Source: Eubacterium sp. (GTDB taxonomy: Bacteria; Bacillota; Clostridia; Lachnospirales; Lachnospiraceae). From it: a stretch of 53,422 nucleotides of DNA. Below the pieces are notes generated by a model that saw only the letters and a list, made by a program, of their open reading frames with translations, did no database searches and had not been told where the DNA came from. The DNA lies in assembly GCA_024692605.1 (NCBI GenBank), contig JAILMQ010000246.1, positions 1 through 53,422 on the forward strand, given 5' to 3'. The translations under genes were made by a program, and so were the position numbers. Shown here one piece after another: positions 42,887-52,119 of this stretch; the stretch's first letter is position 1; each line of letters opens with the position of its first letter.

Positions 42887-44281
42887 ATGAAAGCACAACT
42901 AAGAAAATGTGAGAAACTTATAGTTCTCCTTTTTAAGATAATTTCATATTATCTGATATTCTATATTTTCTACAGATTGTACGCTATTGAAAACTGGCAG
43001 CTGCTTACTCCATCCAGAACGGCTGCAGTCACAACACTTAGTTATCTGATAGCAGGATATCTGTTCTTGAAGATATACGGAGGGTATGATATCGGAAAGA
43101 GAAAGACGAAGCCTATTGTTATCTCTCTTTCACTGGCGGCCGTTATGACGGATATGGTTGCCTATGTTATGCTCTGTGTCATGAATACAAACAAAGCGAA
43201 TAACAGAACCTTTAAACTGGAGCAGCCTTGGCTCCTTCTTGTTGTGTTTGTCGCTCAACTTGTTATTATAAATCTTGTTGTTTACTGGGGACAGTGGATA
43301 TACTTCAAGATACATGATCCCGATAAATGTCTGATCATTACTTCCTCTCAGCGTTCTCTTGAGGAGATAAGCAGATGTGTTAAGAAGTACAGACTTCAGT
43401 ACAAGATATCCAGAAATATCAATTATAAAAATGAGAATCTTAAAAGTATCATTCCTAAATACGATACTATATTTATCTACGATGTCCCAACGAAGGAAAG
43501 AACTGAGATAGTGGAATACTGCTATCAGAATATGAAAAATGTTTACATCAATCCACAGATGGCTGACGTGGTTGAACTTAATGCCCATCATGTACTGCTG
43601 GATGATGTTTCTCTTTTTGAACTTTCATCAATGGGACTTACTGTTGAGCAGAGATTCTTCAAGAGAATCTCAGATATAGTTCTTTCAGTCATAGCTCTGA
43701 TCATTACTTCACCAATTGTTCTTATAGCAGCAATTGCCATAAAGCTGGATGATCATGGTCCGGTATTCTTTAAGCAGAACAGAGCTACCAGAGGGGGAAT
43801 GATATTCTCGGTGTACAAGCTGAGAACCATGAAGGAACATGTGGATAATTATCTGTCCACAGTTAATGATGAACGTGTCACAAAGGTTGGCCGTGTCCTC
43901 AGAAGATTCCGTATCGATGAGATACCTCAGTTTATAAATGTATTAAAGGGCGAGATGTCTGTAGTAGGTCCGAGACCTGAGATGCTTGCCAATATATTTA
44001 ACTATACAAATGATCTGCCGGAGTTTGAGTACAGACTCAGGGTTAAGGCCGGAATTACAGGTTATGCCCAGATCGCAGGTAAATACAATACCTCGCCGAG
44101 AGATAAACTGGTTCTGGACCTGATGTATATAGAGGAATACAGTTTGTGGCTGGACTTCAAGCTTATATTCCAGACATTTATTGTTATATTTAAGAGGGAT
44201 TCTACTGAAGGTTTTGCATCGGAAGCTGATGCAAAGAAGTATGAAAAGTATTACGAGATGATATCTGACGATATTACCTAG
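42887..44281 (+). CDS. Polyprenyl-phosphate sugar phosphotransferase (exopolysaccharide initiation)
   Basis: The 464-residue protein has four or five N-terminal membrane helices, a CoA-binding-like middle domain, and the C-terminal bacterial sugar transferase domain. That domain holds RISDIVLSVIALIITSP, PVFFKQNRATRGG, YKLRTMK, RRFRIDEIPQ and GEMSVVGPRPE. It moves a sugar phosphate from a nucleotide sugar to undecaprenyl phosphate to start a glycan. ATG 42887 behind GGGAAGAG is preferred to TTG 42842, which lies within the promoter. Two glycosyltransferase genes follow. Confidence 0.93.
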   Translation: MKAQLRKCEKLIVLLFKIISYYLIFYIFYRLYAIENWQLLTPSRTAAVTTLSYLIAGYLFLKIYGGYDIGKRKTKPIVISLSLAAVMTDMVAYVMLCVMNTNKANNRTFKLEQPWLLLVVFVAQLVIINLVVYWGQWIYFKIHDPDKCLIITSSQRSLEEISRCVKKYRLQYKISRNINYKNENLKSIIPKYDTIFIYDVPTKERTEIVEYCYQNMKNVYINPQMADVVELNAHHVLLDDVSLFELSSMGLTVEQRFFKRISDIVLSVIALIITSPIVLIAAIAIKLDDHGPVFFKQNRATRGGMIFSVYKLRTMKEHVDNYLSTVNDERVTKVGRVLRRFRIDEIPQFINVLKGEMSVVGPRPEMLANIFNYTNDLPEFEYRLRVKAGITGYAQIAGKYNTSPRDKLVLDLMYIEEYSLWLDFKLIFQTFIVIFKRDSTEGFASEADAKKYEKYYEMISDDIT

Positions 44282-44291
44282 GGGGACTTTT

Positions 44292-45266
44292 ATGATCGAC
44301 ATATTACTTGCGACTTATAATGGGGAAAAGTTTATTGATAAGCAGTTAAAATCACTGCTCACACAGGAGTTAAGTGATCCTGAGCAGAAGATGCGGCTTC
44401 TTATCAGAGATGACGGATCTACAGATAATACTATGTCTGTCATAAATAAAAGAATTGATTATTACAAAAGAAAAAGAGAAGATCAGATAGATATAAAGGT
44501 GTTGGAGGATAATGTTCCTACAGGTTCCCCTGCCGGGAACTTTATGAAGCTTCTTGCCATATCCAATGCTGATTATGTAATGTTTTCGGATCAGGATGAT
44601 ATGTGGTACAGAAGAAAGGTAGATGCTACCTATTCTCTGATGAAGAAGAAGGAAGCAAAGTATGGCAAGGATGTACCAATCCTTATTCATACAGATCTCA
44701 GTCTTATGAATGAAGAGGGCAAAAAGATTGCTGACTCCTTCTTTGATTATCAGAAGCTTCCAAAGGAAGATAAGCTCAGCACACTTCTCATTCAGAATAC
44801 CGTCACCGGCTGTACTATGATGCTCAATAGGGCGGCTGCAAATCTGCTGAAGAAGGCTCCGGTTTCGGAAATGGTACTTCTCCATGATCACTATGCTGCA
44901 GTTCTGGTTGCAGCTACGGGATATGTGTTCCTTCTGGATGAGGCACTTATCAGATATAGACAGCATTCGGGAAATGTAGTGGGTGCCCATGCAGCAGACA
45001 GCAGAGAAGAATATAAAAACAGATTCAGTCTGGGAAGAAATAAATTCCTGCAGGATATGGATATGAGTTACAGACAGGCAGGATATATTCTGAAAAGATA
45101 TAAAGACCTGATCAGAAAAAATCATGGGGAAGAATATGTCACCATGATGACTCAGTATTCGGAACTGATAATGGCTGGAAAGCTGGAGAAAATAGAATTC
45201 TTCCAGAAGTACGGTGTATATAAAAACGGTTCAATAAAAAAAGCAGTCCAGATGCTTTGGTGTTAA
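44292..45266 (+). CDS. Glycosyltransferase family 2 (rhamnosyltransferase-like)
   Basis: The 324-residue GT-A enzyme begins DILLATYNGEKFIDKQL and has RDDGSTDNT and the metal-binding SDQDDMW. The later LHDHYAAVL and IRYRQHSGNVVG match rhamnosyl or galactosyl transferases of cell-wall glycans. It lies 10 nt after the initiating transferase and probably adds the next sugar. Donor and acceptor cannot be told. Confidence 0.9.
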   Translation: MIDILLATYNGEKFIDKQLKSLLTQELSDPEQKMRLLIRDDGSTDNTMSVINKRIDYYKRKREDQIDIKVLEDNVPTGSPAGNFMKLLAISNADYVMFSDQDDMWYRRKVDATYSLMKKKEAKYGKDVPILIHTDLSLMNEEGKKIADSFFDYQKLPKEDKLSTLLIQNTVTGCTMMLNRAAANLLKKAPVSEMVLLHDHYAAVLVAATGYVFLLDEALIRYRQHSGNVVGAHAADSREEYKNRFSLGRNKFLQDMDMSYRQAGYILKRYKDLIRKNHGEEYVTMMTQYSELIMAGKLEKIEFFQKYGVYKNGSIKKAVQMLWC

Positions 45267-45312
45267 CAGATAGTCCGTTGAACAGTTCCCCGAACTTACC
45301 TAAGGAGATTAT

Positions 45313-46074
45313 ATGAAGGTTACCGGAAGTATTGTTACCTATAACAATATAAGAACCATTGAAAAATGTATTCAGTCGATAATAGAAGAAACAGAAGGTA
45401 AAGCATATGATTTTAAGCTTTACATATATGATAACAGCTCAACTGACGGAACAGTGGAACTTATTGAAAGTAAATTTCCACAGGTAAAGCTTATTAAGGG
45501 TGAAGATAACAGAGGCTTTGGTTACGGACATAATTATATAATAAAAAGAGTAAAGTCCGATCATCATTTTGTTATTAATCCGGACATTGTGATGGACAGC
45601 GATGTTATAGGTGAACTTTCTTCTTATATAGAAAAGGACGAAAGTGTAGGACTAATTACACCAAAGGTTCTTAATCCTGATGGAACTGAACAGTATCTTC
45701 CGAAGTTTGGCCCTTCCATAAAGTATTCCTTTATCGGAAATCTTCCGGGGATGAAGGGTATAAGAAGACAGTACACCAGACAGGATGAGGAGTTTACAGG
45801 ACCTACGGAGATAAAGTTCTGTACCGGTTGTTTTTTCGGAGTGAGAACTTCTTTTATAAAGGAGCTGAAGGGCTTCAGTAACAGATACTTTATGTATTGT
45901 GAGGATTCGGATCTGTCACGAAGAGTACTGAATGAAGGAAAGAGTATTATATTCTACCCTGATGAGCATATATATCATCACTGGAAGAGAGATAATACTC
46001 ATAATATAAAGGGCTTCCTGAGATTTGTTAATTCACTTATCAAATATTTCAATAAATGGGGTTGGGAGTTTTAA
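45313..46074 (+). CDS. Glycosyltransferase family 2
   Basis: The 253-residue enzyme has SIVTYNNIRTIEKCI, YDNSSTDGT, NRGFGYGHN and NPDIVMDS, the pattern of WbbL/RfbF-like rhamnosyltransferases, and a C-terminal Tyr-Cys-Glu-Asp-Ser-Asp acceptor loop. TAAGGAG precedes the ATG. Its stop codon shares a base with the next start (TAATG), linking the glycan genes to the two envelope genes after it. Confidence 0.9.
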   Translation: MKVTGSIVTYNNIRTIEKCIQSIIEETEGKAYDFKLYIYDNSSTDGTVELIESKFPQVKLIKGEDNRGFGYGHNYIIKRVKSDHHFVINPDIVMDSDVIGELSSYIEKDESVGLITPKVLNPDGTEQYLPKFGPSIKYSFIGNLPGMKGIRRQYTRQDEEFTGPTEIKFCTGCFFGVRTSFIKELKGFSNRYFMYCEDSDLSRRVLNEGKSIIFYPDEHIYHHWKRDNTHNIKGFLRFVNSLIKYFNKWGWEF

Positions 46075-46721
46075 TGGATATAAAAGGAATGCTAAAAGTT
46101 AATATCATCAATCTGATCCTGCTGGGACTGATTGGCCTTGTATATTATCTGTTTAACAGTATTTTTGAGTTTTCCTTTGGCCTTACCGCAGTGGTTACGG
46201 GACTTCTGGGACTTGCCTGGATAGTTTATACCCTGTATAGCAATTACACCATGTTAAATGTAAATGTTAACCGTGACCATGATATTGACAGTAAGAACTA
46301 TGCCAAGGATGTTCTTAGCAAGCTGTATGCCGCCGGAAAGAGAAATTACTTTATGGAGGAAAGAAACAGACTTGCAAGAGCCTATGAAAGTGTGGTTTCC
46401 CGAAAAGCATACCTTGAGAAAAAGGGTCGGGAAAGAAGAGTTTATGAATTATATGAACTTACTGAGGGACAGATTTTACGTAATATAATCGATTCCACGG
46501 AATATATATCCACCTATGATTATATCTCCGGAAGAGATAATGGCTATCTTACCAAGATGTGTTATGATTCGGAGCTTCTGGTGGATAAGTTTAATAAATT
46601 GATGGAGCTTTCTGTGTCCTACGATGACACAACACTGGGCTATGATACAAAAGAATTAGATGATATGATAGAATCTCTTGAAAAGATGAGAGAATCAGGA
46701 AAAGGAAGGTTAAGAGGATGA
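46074..46721 (+). CDS. Membrane protein paired with the VWA fusion, unknown function
   Basis: The 215-residue protein has two membrane helices near the N terminus (about 9-28 and 33-55) and a long helical cytoplasmic part rich in Arg, Lys and Glu (RNRLARAYESVVSRKAYLEK). I do not recognise a family. ATG 46074 behind GGGAG overlaps the previous stop; the track start at 46056 is not needed. It ends in an ATGA overlap with the VWA gene, so the two proteins are probably made in step and may interact. Confidence 0.75.
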   Translation: MDIKGMLKVNIINLILLGLIGLVYYLFNSIFEFSFGLTAVVTGLLGLAWIVYTLYSNYTMLNVNVNRDHDIDSKNYAKDVLSKLYAAGKRNYFMEERNRLARAYESVVSRKAYLEKKGRERRVYELYELTEGQILRNIIDSTEYISTYDYISGRDNGYLTKMCYDSELLVDKFNKLMELSVSYDDTTLGYDTKELDDMIESLEKMRESGKGRLRG

Positions 46722-48355
46722 AAAAGAATGCAATAGTTTTTGTTGGTATAGTATTTGTAGTATGTATTCTGGCTATACTTGGTATTGCTGCCATGGTTAA
46801 AGGCCACAAGGATGGCAAGACTACTGATACCATGCTTAAACACATAAAGGTTACAGAAAGTGAGCCGGTGAAAGCATCCATTTCCCTGGATGATAATACA
46901 CTGTTTGATGAGCTCCCTGAGATAACGAAATATCCACTGGTTGTGGATTCGAGTGCTGATGTTAATCTTGAAATCATGACTTCTCCTGAAAAGGCCGGAG
47001 AGAGCTATGAGTCATGGCTCGTGGATGTGGTTATGGATTTCAACAGAGAAAATAATGAAACCAAGAATGGAAAAACCATAGGTATTCAGGTTCGTTCCGT
47101 TTCATCAGGACTTGCAGCTGACTATATCATTTCCCATAAGCATACACCACAGATGTTTAGCCCATCTAATTATCTCTGGGGTGAGTATGTAAATGCCAAT
47201 GGAGGAAATGTAACACTTTTCAACGAACGTCTTGTTGGAAATACTGCAGGACTTCTTATTGACAAGAACAGTGAATATAAAACATTTGAAGAAATCATCA
47301 AGGCAGTTCAGGAAGGTAAGATCAATATCGGATACACTAATCCGCAGGCAAGTTCAACAGGTATGAATCTTCTTCTTTCAATCCTTAAGATGAGCGATGA
47401 TCAGATGTTTAATGATGCGGGAATAGAGGGATTCTCAAAGTTCCAGCAGAATATTCCATTTGTTGCTTATAATACAATGCAGATGAGAGACAGTGCTCAG
47501 AAGGGTACTCTGGATGGTATGATCCTGGAGTATCAGACCTATATAAATGAGCCGAACATTAATAAGTTATATAACTTCATTCCATTTGGTGTAAGACATG
47601 ATAACCCACTTTATGTTGTAAATCAGGATTATCTTAGTGAGGATGAGCTTGAGGGAATCAAGATATTTAATGATTACTGCATGGATTCAAAGAGCCAGGA
47701 TATCGCTACAAAGAAGGGCTTCAATGCAAACGATGATTATAAGACAGAAGTTGCATTTACAGGTTCTGAGGTTAATAAGGCTCTTGAGGTTTATAAGGCA
47801 AACAAGGATAATGGTAAGGATATCATAGCAGTATTCGTTGCGGACTGCAGCGGTAGTATGTATGGTGATCCTATCATCCAGCTTAAGGAATCACTTTCAA
47901 ATGGTATGCAGTATATCAATGAGAATAACTATGTGGGACTTGTAAGTTACAGTGATGATGTTAATATCGAGGTTCCTATTGCTAAGTTTGATATGAATCA
48001 GAAGGCTTATTTCCAGGGCGGAATCAACAGCCTTACAGCCAACGGTTCAACAGCAAGTTATGATGCAGTAGTAGTTGCAATGGATATGATAGAGAAGGCA
48101 AAGGCAGATAAGCCGGACGCAAAGGCTATGATCTTCCTGCTAAGTGATGGATATCAGAATGTAGGTTACAATCTGAACACCATCAAGCCGGCCCTTAAGG
48201 AATCCAATATTCCGGTTTATACAATAAGCTACACATCAGATGCTGATACAAATGCAATGAGAGAGCTGTCAGAGGTAAATGAGGCAGCAACCATCAATGC
48301 CGACAGCGAAGATATCGTTTATAAGATTAAGAGTCTGTTTAATTCACAGATGTAG
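46718..48355 (+). CDS. Membrane-anchored binding-protein/von Willebrand factor A fusion
   Basis: The 545-residue protein has a signal anchor (about 5-27). A type 2 solute-binding-like domain follows (about 75-345: FNERLVGNTAGLLIDKNSEY, NIGYTNPQASSTGMNLL), and then a VWA domain from residue 370. The VWA metal site is complete: DCSGS (376-380), a Thr in NGSTASYDAV and Asp in LLSDGY. The protein should sit outside the membrane and bind a partner through a metal ion. The partner and ligand are unknown. It closes the polysaccharide transcript before a strong terminator. Confidence 0.85.
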   Translation: MKKNAIVFVGIVFVVCILAILGIAAMVKGHKDGKTTDTMLKHIKVTESEPVKASISLDDNTLFDELPEITKYPLVVDSSADVNLEIMTSPEKAGESYESWLVDVVMDFNRENNETKNGKTIGIQVRSVSSGLAADYIISHKHTPQMFSPSNYLWGEYVNANGGNVTLFNERLVGNTAGLLIDKNSEYKTFEEIIKAVQEGKINIGYTNPQASSTGMNLLLSILKMSDDQMFNDAGIEGFSKFQQNIPFVAYNTMQMRDSAQKGTLDGMILEYQTYINEPNINKLYNFIPFGVRHDNPLYVVNQDYLSEDELEGIKIFNDYCMDSKSQDIATKKGFNANDDYKTEVAFTGSEVNKALEVYKANKDNGKDIIAVFVADCSGSMYGDPIIQLKESLSNGMQYINENNYVGLVSYSDDVNIEVPIAKFDMNQKAYFQGGINSLTANGSTASYDAVVVAMDMIEKAKADKPDAKAMIFLLSDGYQNVGYNLNTIKPALKESNIPVYTISYTSDADTNAMRELSEVNEAATINADSEDIVYKIKSLFNSQM

Positions 48356-48372
48356 GGGGATACATATATAGA

Positions 48373-48411
48373 AAGCAGGCCATGGGGACTGTCCCTATGG
48401 CCTGCTTTTTT
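48373..48411 (+). terminator. Terminator of the polysaccharide/VWA transcript
   Basis: An 11-bp core stem AAGCAGGCCAT / ATGGCCTGCTT, extended inside by GGGAC-like pairing, is followed by TTTTTTG. Confidence 0.92.
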
Positions 48412-48512
48412 GTGTGGAAAAATAAAAATATATTCAATTAAATAAAACTTTTCCGGGGCTTATTCAGTCTTATATATAGAAAGAGACAAAAAGGGAAAGG
48501 AGGAATAGGACC

Positions 48513-48692
48513 ATGGATAATATACATAATAGCAACAGCCCGCCGGATAACCCCCTGGAAGTTTCTAAAGAAAGGGATGTCTTTGGACTATTCCTTTACC
48601 TTCTGAAAAAAGAAAAAGATGAGTTTACTGTTTCAGCGGAAGAACAGCTGACTAACTACTATAAAATTCTTGAAAGGATTAATGGTACCTAG
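48513..48692 (+). CDS. Small protein of 59 residues, unknown function
   Basis: This CDS is below the ORF track cutoff. An ATG at 48513 follows a strong AGGAGGA site by 9 nt and opens 60 codons ending in TAG. The product starts MDNIHNSNSPPDN and has a helical, charged C-terminal half (LYLLKKEKDEF, LTNYYKILERI). No signal peptide, membrane helix or known motif is seen. The strong ribosome site, its own gap after a terminator, and Lachnospiraceae-like codon use argue that it is real. It precedes purB by about 120 nt. Confidence 0.6.
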   Translation: MDNIHNSNSPPDNPLEVSKERDVFGLFLYLLKKEKDEFTVSAEEQLTNYYKILERINGT

Positions 48693-48735
48693 AAAAATAA
48701 AAGATTTACTATTTTAAGATTTTTTCAGAAAACTG

Positions 48736-48744
48736 TGTTATACT
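48736..48744 (+). promoter_or_regulatory. Extended -10 promoter for purB
   Basis: TGT-TATACT matches the extended TGnTATAAT form and lies about 65 nt before purB. No -35 is clear. Downstream a 6-bp hairpin GTCAGA/TCTGAC (48757-48774) sits in the leader with no T-run. Confidence 0.5.
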
Positions 48745-48810
48745 ATCTTCTGTAGTGTCAGAAAAGGCTCTGACAAAAAATAATAATATGTTATTAATGA
48801 GGAGAATATT

Positions 48811-50265
48811 ATGAGTCACGACAAGTATGAAAGCCCACTTTGCGGAAGATATGCAAGTAAGGAAATGCAGTATATCTTCTCACCTGATAAGAAGTTTAAG
48901 ACATGGAGAAAGCTCTGGATTGCCCTTGCAGAGGCAGAGAAGGAACTGAATCTTCTTGGCGAGGATGGAAATCCACGTATTACTCAGGAAATGATTGATG
49001 AATTAAAGGCTCACGCTGAGGAAATTGATTATGAGATGGCAAAGGAAGAGGAAGCAAAGGTGCGTCACGATGTTATGGCTCATGTACATACCTACGGTGC
49101 TGCCTGTCCTAATGCTGCAGGAATTATCCATCTTGGAGCAACCAGCTGCTATGTTGGAGATAATACTGATGTTATCATAATGACAGAAGGCCTGAAGCTT
49201 GTACGTAAGAAGCTGATAAATGTAATCAATGAGCTTGCAAAGTTCGCTATGGAGTATAAGGATCTTCCTACCATCGCATTTACACATTTCCAGCCTGCTC
49301 AGCCTACAACTGTTGGTAAGAGAGCAACTCTCTGGATAAACGAGCTTTATATGGACCTTCAGGATGTTGAGTATATGATCTCACAGCAAAAGCTTCTTGG
49401 TTCAAAGGGAACTACAGGAACACAGGCTTCCTTCCTGGAGCTTTTTAATGGTGACCATGACAAGGTTAAGAAGCTGGATAAGATGATCGCTGATAAGATG
49501 GGCTTTGATGATGTTTATCCTGTTTCAGGACAGACTTATTCCCGTAAGGTGGACAGCAGAGTGTTAAATGTACTCTCAGGTATTGCACAGTCAGCTCACA
49601 AATTCTCCAATGATATAAGACTTCTTCAGCACCTGAAGCAGATTGAGGAACCATTCGAAAAGAATCAGATCGGTTCATCAGCTATGGCATATAAGAGAAA
49701 CCCTATGAGAAGCGAGAGAATCGCATCTCTTGCAAACTATGTGATCTGTGATGCCCTTAATCCGGCAATTGTCAGCAGTACACAGTGGTTTGAGAGGACT
49801 CTGGATGATTCCGCTAACAAGAGAATATCTGTACCGGAAGCATTCCTTGCAATCGACGGAATTCTTGATCTTTATCTGAATGTTGTAGACGGACTTGTGG
49901 TTTATGACAAGGTTATTGAGAAGAAGTTTATGGAAGAGATTCCATTTATGGCTACTGAGAATATCATGATGGATGCTACTAAAGCAGGTGGTGACAGACA
50001 GGAGCTTCATGAGAAGATCAGACAGTATTCCATGGAAGCAGGTAAGAATGTAAAGCAGGAGGGTAAGGATAATAACCTTCTTGAACTCATTGCAGCAGAT
50101 CCTGCATTTGGCAAAACTCTGGATGAGCTTAAAGCTCTTATGAAGCCTTCCCTTTATGTGGGACGTGCACCTGAGCAGACAGAAGAGTATATTAATGATT
50201 TTATTAAGCCGATAATAGATGCAAATAAAGATGAGCTTGGAATGACAGCCGAGATCAACGTATAA
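48811..50265 (+). CDS. purB: Adenylosuccinate lyase
   Basis: PurB acts twice in purine synthesis, splitting SAICAR and adenylosuccinate to release fumarate. The 484-residue protein has HDVMAHVHTYG, the HLGATSCYVGDN segment and the superfamily signature GSSAMAYKRNPMRSE with the catalytic Ser loop. The length is that of the longer clostridial/eukaryote-like type rather than the 430-residue B. subtilis type. Codon bias is strong. Confidence 0.96.
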   Translation: MSHDKYESPLCGRYASKEMQYIFSPDKKFKTWRKLWIALAEAEKELNLLGEDGNPRITQEMIDELKAHAEEIDYEMAKEEEAKVRHDVMAHVHTYGAACPNAAGIIHLGATSCYVGDNTDVIIMTEGLKLVRKKLINVINELAKFAMEYKDLPTIAFTHFQPAQPTTVGKRATLWINELYMDLQDVEYMISQQKLLGSKGTTGTQASFLELFNGDHDKVKKLDKMIADKMGFDDVYPVSGQTYSRKVDSRVLNVLSGIAQSAHKFSNDIRLLQHLKQIEEPFEKNQIGSSAMAYKRNPMRSERIASLANYVICDALNPAIVSSTQWFERTLDDSANKRISVPEAFLAIDGILDLYLNVVDGLVVYDKVIEKKFMEEIPFMATENIMMDATKAGGDRQELHEKIRQYSMEAGKNVKQEGKDNNLLELIAADPAFGKTLDELKALMKPSLYVGRAPEQTEEYINDFIKPIIDANKDELGMTAEINV

Positions 50266-50291
50266 AAGTTTCAGATATTTAGGGGGAAGGT

Positions 50292-51161
50292 ATGTCAATA
50301 TCCAGTTTTATTGTAAGGAAGACCTGGGCAAAAAACGATGCAAAGCGCGATGCCGGGCTCGTGATTCCTGATGAGATAAGATATATAAGAGATAACAAAT
50401 ATGGGGCAGATCAGAAGTTTAACAGTATGGATATCTGTTATCCCAAGGATAAAGAAGATAAAAAGCTTCCGCTTATCCTGAATGTTCATGGCGGAGCCTA
50501 TGTGTACGGTAGCAAGGAAGTTTATCAGTTCTACTGTGCCGATATTGCAAGACGCGGTTTCATGGTGGTGAACTACAACTACAGACTTGCACCTGAATAT
50601 AAATTCCCTGCACCTCTTGAGGACCTTTCAAAGGTCATCGAGTGGTTGGAGGAAAAGAAGGATAGATATCCCATGGATCTGAATAATGTATTCCTCATCG
50701 GTGATTCAGCGGGAGCACAGCTGGCTACCCAGTATGCTGCCATCTACACCAATGAAGAATACCGTAAGCTGTTCAGATTCCGAAAGCCGGAGGTGACCAT
50801 CAGAGCACTTTCACTGGGCTGCGGAGAGTTTGATCTGGAGAGAATGCTTGAGGGTAAGTGGACAGGAGCCATAAAAGAATACTTCGGTCCTAATCCAATG
50901 GTATTCGGTGAAAAACTTAAGGTTATGGATTATATCGATGAGAACTACCTGCCATGCTATATATTCAGTGCCGAGGGAGATTTTCTCAGAGATAATGTGG
51001 AGCCTATGGTTAAGTATCTGGAGGCTCATAAGGTGGAATGCGAGAGTAAGATCTACGGAGACGAGAATACTCATCACGTATTCCATGTTGATGTTAAATC
51101 CAGCCTGGCCGGCAGAGCAAATGACGACCAGTGCAATTTCTTAAAGAAACATATTAAGTGA
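50292..51161 (+). CDS. Alpha/beta hydrolase (HSL-type esterase)
   Basis: The 289-residue hydrolase has the oxyanion motif NVHGGAYV, the nucleophile in IGDSAGAQLA, the acid in SAEGDFLRDN and the His near THHVFH. These define the hormone-sensitive-lipase-like carboxylesterases (Abhydrolase_3). There is no signal peptide, so it is cytoplasmic. The substrate is probably a short acyl ester, possibly acetylated sugars in a plant-fibre degrader, which is inference. A GGGGGAAGG site precedes the ATG, 26 nt after purB. Confidence 0.9.
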   Translation: MSISSFIVRKTWAKNDAKRDAGLVIPDEIRYIRDNKYGADQKFNSMDICYPKDKEDKKLPLILNVHGGAYVYGSKEVYQFYCADIARRGFMVVNYNYRLAPEYKFPAPLEDLSKVIEWLEEKKDRYPMDLNNVFLIGDSAGAQLATQYAAIYTNEEYRKLFRFRKPEVTIRALSLGCGEFDLERMLEGKWTGAIKEYFGPNPMVFGEKLKVMDYIDENYLPCYIFSAEGDFLRDNVEPMVKYLEAHKVECESKIYGDENTHHVFHVDVKSSLAGRANDDQCNFLKKHIK

Positions 51162-51179
51162 TAATTCGGAGGTAGAGAG

Positions 51180-52088
51180 TTGAAGTTTTTTGTAACAGGT
51201 GTTTCGGGACAGCTGGGACATGATGTGATGAATAATCTTGCTGCCAGAGGATACGATGGTGTGGGAAGCGATATAGCCCATGAGTATTCCGGCGTAGAGG
51301 ATGGTTCGGCAGTGACAAAGATGCCTTATATACCCATGGATATTACTGACAGGACAGCTGTCAGAAGAGTGCTGGCGGTGGTTATGCCGGATGTGATAAT
51401 CCACTGCGCGGCATGGACTGCAGTTGATTCAGCAGAGGATGAGGATAAGCAGGATAAGGTCAGGGATATAAATGTAAATGGTACCCGTTACATAGCTGAA
51501 ATGGCCAGGGAACTGGATGCCAAGATGATCTATATATCTACTGATTACGTGTTTGATGGACAGGGTGATAAGCCCTGGGAACCGGACTTTACCGGATATG
51601 CTCCACTGAATGTTTATGGTCAGACCAAGCTGGAGGGCGAGCTTGCGGTAAAGGAGATACTTGATAAATATTTCATAGTACGTATTGCCTGGGTATTTGG
51701 ACTCAGTGGAAATAATTTTATTAAGACAATGCTGAGAGTCGGAGAGACTCATGACAGATTAACGGTGGTAAATGATCAGGTGGGAACACCGACCTATACC
51801 CTGGATCTGGCCAGACTTCTGGTGGATATGAGTGTGACTGACAAATACGGAATATATCATGCAACCAATGAAGGGGGCTATATATCCTGGTATGATTTTG
51901 CAAAGGAAATCTTCAGACAGGCCGGCTACACTACAGAGGTTGTGCCGGTGACAACTGAGGAATATGGGCTTTCAAAGGCAAAGAGGCCATTTAATTCCAG
52001 ACTGGATAAGTCAAAGCTAAAAGAGATGGGCTTTACTCCGCTTCCGGACTGGAAGGATGCTGTCAGCAGGTATCTTAAGGAGTTGTAG
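51180..52088 (+). CDS. rfbD: dTDP-4-dehydrorhamnose reductase
   Basis: RfbD reduces dTDP-4-keto-rhamnose to dTDP-rhamnose. The 302-residue SDR has the cofactor loop TGVSGQLGHDV, ISTDYVFDG and catalytic YGQTK. The start is TTG 51180, 7 nt after GGAGG. rfbA, B and C are not adjacent. Rhamnose would fit the rhamnosyltransferase-like enzymes encoded 5 kb upstream, but this link is inferred. Confidence 0.92.
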   Translation: MKFFVTGVSGQLGHDVMNNLAARGYDGVGSDIAHEYSGVEDGSAVTKMPYIPMDITDRTAVRRVLAVVMPDVIIHCAAWTAVDSAEDEDKQDKVRDINVNGTRYIAEMARELDAKMIYISTDYVFDGQGDKPWEPDFTGYAPLNVYGQTKLEGELAVKEILDKYFIVRIAWVFGLSGNNFIKTMLRVGETHDRLTVVNDQVGTPTYTLDLARLLVDMSVTDKYGIYHATNEGGYISWYDFAKEIFRQAGYTTEVVPVTTEEYGLSKAKRPFNSRLDKSKLKEMGFTPLPDWKDAVSRYLKEL

Positions 52089-52119
52089 GACAGGTTCTAT
52101 GGCTATAGGGTAACTAGAT

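Noticed and set aside
44370-45125. 251-residue minus-strand ORF
   Set aside because: Antisense shadow of the GT2 gene, no recognisable domain.
48757-48774. Hairpin GTCAGA/TCTGAC in the purB leader as a terminator or riboswitch
   Set aside because: Only 6 bp, followed by A-rich not T-rich sequence, and no known purine aptamer core is visible.
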